Below, piece after piece: positions 58,368-64,000 of a DNA stretch of 64,000 nt; the first letter of the stretch is position 1, and each line of letters starts with the position of its first letter. Position numbers and translations under genes: made by a program. Source of the stretch: Dongia deserti (lineage in GTDB: Bacteria; Pseudomonadota; Alphaproteobacteria; Dongiales; Dongiaceae); the NCBI RefSeq assembly GCF_003574735.1, contig NZ_QORW01000003.1, positions 62,001-126,000 on the forward strand, read 5' to 3'. The notes under the pieces are model-generated. The model searched no databases and was not told where the DNA came from. It saw nothing but the letters and a program-made list of their open reading frames with translations.

Positions 58368-60245
58368 TTAGGCGCTGCTGCCGCTCTGCCAACTGGCGGC
58401 TATCACCGTCTCCACTTTTTGCTCCTCACTGCCGCTCAGGCTGGTGGGTGCGCCGGCGCTGGTCGAGAACGCCGCCATCGCCTGCACCATCTGTTGCACT
58501 TTGGACGCTTCCAGCGTGCTGCCATCGCTGAGCTGAAACTTGCTGAGTCGGTTCGACGAGTCGGAATACCATCCCTTAAGACGAACGCTATCCGAGCCGC
58601 CGGTACCGCGCACGGTCACCAGCAGGTCTTTGCCGTTTCGGGCGAACCAGAGGTCATCCTCCGTGATGCCCGAGCCGAATACCACCTTGTCCGGAGCTCC
58701 GCTATCGCCGTTGTAGATCGTGTCGTTGTCGCCGCCGAGACCGTACCAATAGGTGTCGCTGCCCTGACCACCGGTGAGCGTGTCATTGCCGGCGCCACCA
58801 CTCAGCCGGTCATTGCCGGCCCCTCCTATGATGCGGTTCGCCAGGTTGTTGCCCGTTCCGGAGAAGTTACTGGAACCCGCGTAGCGCAGCTTCTCGATGT
58901 GACCGGGGAGCGTGTAGGAGCTGAGCGTGGTCTTCACAAGATCGATGCCTTCCGCCCCCTGCTCCATCGGACGATCGCCAACATTGTTGACGACGTAGGT
59001 ATCGTTGCCCTTTCCGCCGATCAGGGTGTCGGCGCCGGCTCCCCCGGTGAGCGTGTCTGCGCCGGAAGTTCCATTCACAGTCAGTCCGTTCGAGGTCGAG
59101 CCGCTCAGCAGTTTGACCGTGCTGCCGTCGCCCAACCGGATCAGGTTTGAACTCGGCATGACCGTATCGATCAGGGTGACGGTGACTCCGTCATGCAAGA
59201 GATCAAAGACCTTGATCGTCCCCCCCGAAGTATCCGAGTAGCGGAAGTTGTCCAATGTGACGGTGGTGCCTCTGTGACCGCCTGCATGGAGGTGCGCCAG
59301 GGTGCCTTTTCCGCCGAAGTGATGTGGATTGGTACTAACGCTATCCACCACCGTGACCCCATCACCCCAGAACCGGTAGTTCTTGTTGTTGTAGGTCGCA
59401 TGGGCGCGGATCATCGTCACGTCGTTAGACTTGATGTCGTAACCCGCATCGGTGTTGCCCGAGGCATAAGTATCCCGGAAAGTCAGATTGTAGGTGCCGC
59501 TCTCCGCGACGAAGCCATCGCCGTTCCAGTAGTCGGTCGAGCTGCCTCTGCCGTAGACGTTCTTCATCGTCACATGATCAACGACCACGTCGTGGACTGT
59601 CCCCTCTAACCTGAGACCAGCCATCACGAGACTGTATCCCTTCCCCAAGCCATCGCCGACGACGTTCTGCAGCGTCACATTGTGGCTGTCGTACTTCAGC
59701 CGAATCGCATTCTCTCCGAAACCGGTGATCGTCACGTCCTGGACCTTCAGCCCATTGATACTGGCCGAGGTCGAATCGCCGGAAGCTTGATTCTCGATGA
59801 ATCGTTTGACGTTGGTGGCAGACACGCGCTGGATCGAAATATCTTGCAGATTGCCACCGATGCGGAACACACCGTTTCCGAAGTTCTTGGTCGTCAGGTC
59901 CGAAAACCTCAGATGATCCGCTCCGTCGAGCAGGCGGAACAACTCATTGCCTTGAGGTTCGCCCGGATCCCAGTCCGCCGGACGACTGCCGACGATGGTC
60001 GCTTTCATCGGCGCGCCGCTGCTGTCGGTACCACGAATCGTGATCGGCGCGCCCGCTGCGCCGCCGGCACTGATCGCAAGCTGCCTAGTCACCTTGTAGG
60101 CGCCCTGATCGGCAAGCACTCGGATTTCGTCACCCGGATCCGCGGCCGCAATGAGCTTGGGCAGATCGTTGATTGTCGCGGCATTCGCCACGGAAGATCC
60201 GCTGCGCGTGCCAGCACCGGTGGGAGAGATGTAGAAAATAGTCAT
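58368..60245 (-). CDS. Parallel beta-helix/RTX secreted protein (short paralogue)
   Basis: 625 residues. About 1-375 is a right-handed parallel beta-helix (MTIFYISPTGAGTRSGSSVA start; repeated short strands such as VQDVTITGFG and VTLQNVVGDG). About 390-500 holds calcium-binding nonapeptides of the GGxGxDxux type in two groups (TLTGGAGADTLIGGKGND and RLSGGAGNDTLTGGQGSD). About 515-575 is the haemolysin-related domain (LWFARNGKDLLVTV, LKGWYSDSSNRLSKFQLSDG). There is no Sec signal, as expected for type I cargo. It may bind or cut a polysaccharide; no catalytic residues are assigned. Confidence 0.88.
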   Translation of the reverse strand: MTIFYISPTGAGTRSGSSVANAATINDLPKLIAAADPGDEIRVLADQGAYKVTRQLAISAGGAAGAPITIRGTDSSGAPMKATIVGSRPADWDPGEPQGNELFRLLDGADHLRFSDLTTKNFGNGVFRIGGNLQDISIQRVSATNVKRFIENQASGDSTSASINGLKVQDVTITGFGENAIRLKYDSHNVTLQNVVGDGLGKGYSLVMAGLRLEGTVHDVVVDHVTMKNVYGRGSSTDYWNGDGFVAESGTYNLTFRDTYASGNTDAGYDIKSNDVTMIRAHATYNNKNYRFWGDGVTVVDSVSTNPHHFGGKGTLAHLHAGGHRGTTVTLDNFRYSDTSGGTIKVFDLLHDGVTVTLIDTVMPSSNLIRLGDGSTVKLLSGSTSNGLTVNGTSGADTLTGGAGADTLIGGKGNDTYVVNNVGDRPMEQGAEGIDLVKTTLSSYTLPGHIEKLRYAGSSNFSGTGNNLANRIIGGAGNDRLSGGAGNDTLTGGQGSDTYWYGLGGDNDTIYNGDSGAPDKVVFGSGITEDDLWFARNGKDLLVTVRGTGGSDSVRLKGWYSDSSNRLSKFQLSDGSTLEASKVQQMVQAMAAFSTSAGAPTSLSGSEEQKVETVIAASWQSGSSA

Positions 60246-60468
60246 GGACCGCCTGTACTCCTTGCAGACAAATTGACATGTCCAGGCGAACGGCGTTCAG
60301 CCGCTGCGCCCGTCGAAAATCCCCAAGTCTCAAAAGCGATTGCGCGTCTTGGGCCGATGCCACTCGGCTCAAGGCGCATTCACATGACCTTTGTTTCGGT
60401 CTTCCCCCACACAGGCGGCACCTGATTGTCAGACGCTGTCGCGCCGCTGCCGCTGTGAGCACGCAATT

Positions 60469-60505
60469 GCTAATACAATTAGCGACGCCTCGTCGACTCT
60501 GTCAA
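60469..60505 (-). promoter_or_regulatory. Candidate promoter and palindrome before the short RTX gene
   Basis: On the minus strand a perfect TTGACA (60505-60500) is followed after 18 bases by TAATTG (60481-60476). The latter overlaps a perfect dyad GCTAAT-ACA-ATTAGC (60469-60483). This suggests that the short RTX gene has its own regulated promoter. The rest of the 256-base spacer shows nothing else I can name. Confidence 0.4.
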
Positions 60506-62958
60506 TCGGCCGAGCGCCAATTTGCCGCAATCACTGATTCGATCGATTGTTGCTGCGTCGATGTCAGACTAGAGAAGCTCGCCGGAGGAGCGGAGAATGA
60601 TCCCATCGCGGTGACGAGCTGCTGGACCTGGGAAGCCGCGAGGCTCGAGCCATCGCTGAGCTCGAACTGATCGAGCCGGTTGCTGGCGCTCAGATACCAG
60701 CCCTGCAAGGTCACGCGATCCGTGCTTCCGAGCACGCTCACCACCAGATCATTGCCGCTGCGCGTGAACCAGAGATCGGTTTCCGCGATGCCATTGCCGA
60801 ACACCAGCCTATCCGCGCCGCCGTCCGTATCGGCGTTGGAAATCACGTCCCTGCCGCCGCCGCGGCCGAATCGGTAGGTATCGACTCCTTCGCCGCCGAT
60901 CAGCGTATCGTTTCCCGCTCCGCCATCGAGGATGTCGTTGCCGGCCCCGCCGTTGAGGACGTTGGCAGCGCTGTTGCCGACGATGATATTGTTTCCGCCA
61001 TTGCCAGCGCCATTGATCGCACTCGATCCCGTCAGGGTGAGGTTTTCGAGGTAAGAACCAAGGGTATGCCTGACGGAGCTCTGCACCGTATCGATGCCTT
61101 CTCCCGCCCTTTCGGAGACGACATCGCCCGCGCTGTTGACGACATAGGTGTCGTCTCCAATGCCGCCGGTCAGCGTGTCATTGCCGCCGCCACCATCCAG
61201 CAGATCGTTGCCGAGACCGCCATTGATCTTGTCCTTGCCGCTGCCCCCGCGCAGCGTATCGTCGCCCGCGCCGCCGGTGATCGTGTTGTTCGACGCGTTG
61301 CCTATCCCCACGAAGTCGCCGGTCCCGATGAAGGCCAGCTTCTCGACATTCGCTTCGAGCGCGTGGCTGGAGAGCGTCGTCTTCACCAGATCACTGCCCT
61401 GGCTCGACAGCTCGACGATGACGTCGCCCGTAGAATTCACGATGTAGGTATCGTTGCCTGCGCCACCTGCCAAACGATCGCCCCCAGCGCCCCCGGTCAA
61501 CGTGTCATTGCCGGCCGAGCCGGTCTCCACCACGTCCGTCAGCTTGATGGCGACAGACTGGGCGCAGGAGAGGCCGCCTTGATCGGTGACCTGAATGGTG
61601 AGATTGTGGGACTTCTGTGTTTCGAAATCGAGCACAGCGCCTGCCTTGACGCGGATCTCGCTGCCCACGATCTCGAACAGGTTTGTCGCGCCGCCGACCA
61701 AAGTGAAGCTGTGACTATCGCGCACATCGGGATCGATCGCGCTCAAAGTGGCGACCCAGGTTGCGGCATCCGCATTCTCCTCCACCACGCCGCCCGACAG
61801 AGCGATGCCCGTCGGCGCCGCGTTGGTCACGATCACAGATCCGTTCCGGACCCGCATGAGGTCCTCGTAGAGGGGCGGAACAAACGTGTCGATCAAATGC
61901 AATGTTGCACCGCCCTTGGTCAGGTCGAACAAGATTTGCGGCGATAGCGCGTCGGAGAAGGTCAATCCGTCAACGGTGGCGTTCGCGTTTTCGGCCAGCC
62001 AGACGTGCACCGTATGGGAAGTGCCGCCATAGCGGGTCGGGTTGAGGCTGACACTGTCTTCAAGCGTGATTGACGTGCTCCAGAACCGATAGTTCCGGTT
62101 GTTGCCCTCGGCGGTCACATTCACCAGCGTGGTGTTGCTCGACTTGAGATCGTATCCGGCATCAGTATTGCCGGACGCCATCGTATTCTCGAAGCGTACG
62201 TTGTAGACGCCGCGCTCGGTCACAAAGCCGTCGCCGTTCCAATACTCGGTGGCGGTTCCTTGGCCGAAATTGTTCTTCATCTTGGTATTCGAGATGAGAA
62301 CATCATGCACTGTGCCATCGAGCGCGATGCCGGACACATAAAGGCCGCCGTACGTGCGCTGGCTATCGCCGATCACATTGTCGATCAGCACATCGCGCGT
62401 GTCATATTGCAGGCGGATGACGCCGCGCGAATAGCCGGCAACGTCGACATCCTGGATGGTCAAGCCACTGACGGTCGCCGAGGTGGCGGTGCCGGAAACG
62501 TAATTCTCGAAGAACCGGCCGACATTGCTGGCGTCGACGTCGCGGATCGTGAGGTTCGAGATGTCAGCGCCGGCGCGGAACACGCCGTTGCCGAAATTCC
62601 TGACCGACAGGTCTTCGAATACCAGGTTGTCGGCGCCGGAAAGCAGGCGGAAGAGTTCATTGCCTTCGCTCATGCCGTATGTCCAGCCGGCGGAGCGTGA
62701 TCCCACAATCTCGGCCGCCATCGGATTGCCATAACTATCGATCCCTCGGATGGTGACCGGCGCACCTTCAGTGCCACCGGCGGTGATGGCAATCTGCGTA
62801 TTCTGCTGGTAGGCGCCTTGATCCGCGATCAGCAGCACCTCTCCGCCCGGTCCTGCCGCCTGGATGTGCTTGTTGAGGCTGGAGAGCGTGGCGGCATTCT
62901 CGATGGAAGAGCCGTTGCGCAAGCCGGAGCCGGTCGGCGAAACGTAGATAGTTGCCAT
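60502..62958 (-). CDS. Parallel beta-helix/cadherin-like/RTX secreted protein (long paralogue)
   Basis: 818 residues. About 1-370 is a parallel beta-helix closely similar to the short paralogue (ATIYVSPTGSGLRNGSS start). About 375-480 is a cadherin-like domain absent from the short form (APTGIALSGGVVEENADAAT, FEIVGSEIRVKAGAVLDFET). About 485-720 carries more RTX nonapeptides in several groups (TLRGGSGKDKINGGLGND, ILDGGAGNDTLIGGEGVD). A haemolysin-related end closes it (VTLQGWYLSASNRLDQFELS). ATG 62958 has GAGGA upstream. It is probably exported by the neighbouring HlyB/HlyD and folds on calcium outside the cell. Confidence 0.88.
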   Translation of the reverse strand: MATIYVSPTGSGLRNGSSIENAATLSSLNKHIQAAGPGGEVLLIADQGAYQQNTQIAITAGGTEGAPVTIRGIDSYGNPMAAEIVGSRSAGWTYGMSEGNELFRLLSGADNLVFEDLSVRNFGNGVFRAGADISNLTIRDVDASNVGRFFENYVSGTATSATVSGLTIQDVDVAGYSRGVIRLQYDTRDVLIDNVIGDSQRTYGGLYVSGIALDGTVHDVLISNTKMKNNFGQGTATEYWNGDGFVTERGVYNVRFENTMASGNTDAGYDLKSSNTTLVNVTAEGNNRNYRFWSTSITLEDSVSLNPTRYGGTSHTVHVWLAENANATVDGLTFSDALSPQILFDLTKGGATLHLIDTFVPPLYEDLMRVRNGSVIVTNAAPTGIALSGGVVEENADAATWVATLSAIDPDVRDSHSFTLVGGATNLFEIVGSEIRVKAGAVLDFETQKSHNLTIQVTDQGGLSCAQSVAIKLTDVVETGSAGNDTLTGGAGGDRLAGGAGNDTYIVNSTGDVIVELSSQGSDLVKTTLSSHALEANVEKLAFIGTGDFVGIGNASNNTITGGAGDDTLRGGSGKDKINGGLGNDLLDGGGGNDTLTGGIGDDTYVVNSAGDVVSERAGEGIDTVQSSVRHTLGSYLENLTLTGSSAINGAGNGGNNIIVGNSAANVLNGGAGNDILDGGAGNDTLIGGEGVDTYRFGRGGGRDVISNADTDGGADRLVFGNGIAETDLWFTRSGNDLVVSVLGSTDRVTLQGWYLSASNRLDQFELSDGSSLAASQVQQLVTAMGSFSAPPASFSSLTSTQQQSIESVIAANWRSAD

Positions 62959-63296
62959 CACGTCTGTCCTCGTCGGATTTCTGGGCGCGAGAAACCGTCA
63001 AGGGCGCGAATATGGGCGGCTCGACTGACTCGCTCTCCCGAATAGAGGCGAGAGCGGTTAAGGAAAACTTAATATTGCCCTAGTCCTTTCGGCGTAAGCT
63101 ATTGATCCGCCACGCAATTTTAGAGAAAAGAACAGTATTTCCTGCACCTCCCTGTGGCAATATCGAAAGAACAAGGCCGCTATCCGTGTTTACTGGAATA
63201 CCGTTGTTGACAGGGGCTCCCGTCGAGCCTTCAATAAGAAAAAAGACAAATAATTCGGCGTGCGCGGGGAGCGCCGCTTGGGAGGAACAGCGCCGT
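62959..63296. other. 338-base divergent spacer between RTX gene and response regulator
   Basis: No gene is seen. The spacer is more AT-rich than the flanks and contains a perfect dyad TTAAG-GAAAA-CTTAA (63058-63072) about 100 bases upstream of the RTX start. This is a candidate binding site for the LuxR-type regulator encoded on the other side. Promoters for both genes must lie here, but I cannot place them. Confidence 0.5.
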
Positions 63297-63986
63297 ATGA
63301 CAACCGTGCTGGTGGCTGACGACCATCCGCTATTTCGCGAAGCGATTGCGGATGCACTGCGCACCATGTTCGACCGGGTTGGCGTGCTGGAAGCCGGCTC
63401 GATGACCGAGGCGATCGATCAGGTCGCTCATACAAACGACATAGATCTGGTCTTGCTGGACCTGCGCATGCCGGGCATGAGCGGGGTCAAAGGCGTGCGG
63501 ACGCTGCGCCGCCGGCGGCCGGACATCCCGATCGCGGTCATCTCCGCTCTCGATGACAGCATGGTGGTCCAGCAATGCTTCGATGCCGGCGCCATCGGCT
63601 ATATCCCCAAGTCCCTGCCGCGGGCTGGAATCGCTGATGCGATCCAGACCATCCTGGAGGGCGGCAGTTTCGCGCCGGATGAGCGGCTGGTCGGGGTCAG
63701 TGCGCGGAACGAAGAGCAGGATGAGACGGAGGAACTGGACGACGCCATGCGTTGCCGGTTCGAGCTGCTCACCAATCAGCAATGGAAGGTGCTCGAGCTG
63801 ATGGCCCAGGGCCTGCTCAACAAGCAGATCGCCTATGCCATCGACGTGCAGCTGACGACGGTCAAGGCACACGTCTCAAGCCTCTTGCAAAAGCTCGGCG
63901 TCTCACGCCGGACCCAGGCCGTCATCCTGTATCAGAAATACTGTCGCCAGGCTTCACTCTCGGACCGAAGCAATCAGCGCGCGTAG
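63297..63986 (+). CDS. LuxR/NarL-type response regulator
   Basis: 229 residues: a receiver domain (about 1-120; TTVLVADDHPLFREAIADAL, phospho-acceptor Asp in DLVLLDLRMPGMSG, Lys in YIPKSLPR), a short linker rich in Glu/Asp (about 140-155) and a C-terminal helix-turn-helix (LTNQQWKVLELMAQGLLNKQ, IDVQLTTVKAHVSSLLQKLG). GGGAGGA precedes ATG 63297. It is divergent from the long RTX gene and probably controls the secretion locus. No kinase gene is in the window. Confidence 0.92.
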   Translation: MTTVLVADDHPLFREAIADALRTMFDRVGVLEAGSMTEAIDQVAHTNDIDLVLLDLRMPGMSGVKGVRTLRRRRPDIPIAVISALDDSMVVQQCFDAGAIGYIPKSLPRAGIADAIQTILEGGSFAPDERLVGVSARNEEQDETEELDDAMRCRFELLTNQQWKVLELMAQGLLNKQIAYAIDVQLTTVKAHVSSLLQKLGVSRRTQAVILYQKYCRQASLSDRSNQRA

Positions 63987-64000
63987 CCGCGCTGGTTTGA

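Noticed and set aside
58183-58392. 69-codon minus-strand frame across the direct repeats as a transposase remnant
   Set aside because: It crosses the repeats and overlaps the 3' end of the RTX gene, and shows no catalytic motif. Only the repeat pair is reported.
60502-62958. Repeated GC-rich units in the RTX genes as a CRISPR or satellite array
   Set aside because: The periodicity is the codon reflection of the GGxGxDxux nonapeptides, in frame with a long protein.

Overview
The window is a GC-rich, densely packed chromosomal segment that looks alphaproteobacterial and probably Rhodospirillales-like. The pointers are the gene order prs-rplY-pth-ychF, a three-gene bc1 operon divergent from trmL-hemF, the DUF1285-NUDIX-cca block divergent from a MoxR-DUF58-DUF4159 block, and a PAS_5-type protein. 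This placement is inferred from gene order and protein style; no 16S or tRNA gene is present. I saw no CRISPR array, prophage, intact insertion sequence or RNA gene.

Layout. 1-3.2 kb: the 3' end of prs, then rplY, pth and ychF. 3.2-8.2 kb: accessory genes, namely a nucleotidyltransferase, an MFS carrier divergent from a LysR regulator, an M19 dipeptidase homologue and a VOC protein. 8.3-11.1 kb: the cytochrome bc1 operon (Rieske, cyt b, cyt c1), divergent from trmL, hemF and a pyruvyltransferase-like fusion protein. 14.3-16 kb: an ACC deaminase gene with all diagnostic residues, divergent from its Lrp-type regulator, which suggests contact with plants. 16.1-20.8 kb: an AlaX-type editing factor and a small catabolic operon (flavin/FeS oxidoreductase plus ornithine-cyclodeaminase-family protein). 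20.9-30.2 kb: RNA maintenance genes divergent from the MoxR/DUF58/BatA-like envelope module. 30.2-43.3 kb: a mixed region with a glycosyltransferase-phosphodiesterase pair, a small secreted protein, PEP-mutase-like, LOG, guanine deaminase, an XRE-DinB fusion regulator, a lone receiver protein, an aminotransferase, a histidine-kinase relic, an SPW membrane protein, LysE, a ROK-like protein and galU.

43.3-51.4 kb is one co-directional, mostly overlapping cluster: an ABC importer with a TorT-like binding protein, a LamB/YcsF (PxpA) protein, a lipoyl/biotinyl carrier, a biotin carboxylase and divergent PxpB/PxpC homologues. A divergent LysR gene has a perfect T-N11-A palindrome just upstream of its start. 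I read this as an uptake plus biotin-dependent ring-opening or carboxylation pathway for an unknown amide or lactam. It is the best candidate here for an under-described system.

52.5-64 kb carries an MFS_3 exporter and a type I secretion locus: HlyD adaptor, HlyB-like ABC exporter, two paralogous parallel beta-helix/RTX proteins as probable cargo, and a divergent LuxR-type response regulator. A degraded element with two direct repeats lies between exporter and cargo. Two structurally matched triple-hairpin palindromic repeats occur at 16.0 and 46.9 kb, the second inside the Pxp/biotin cluster.
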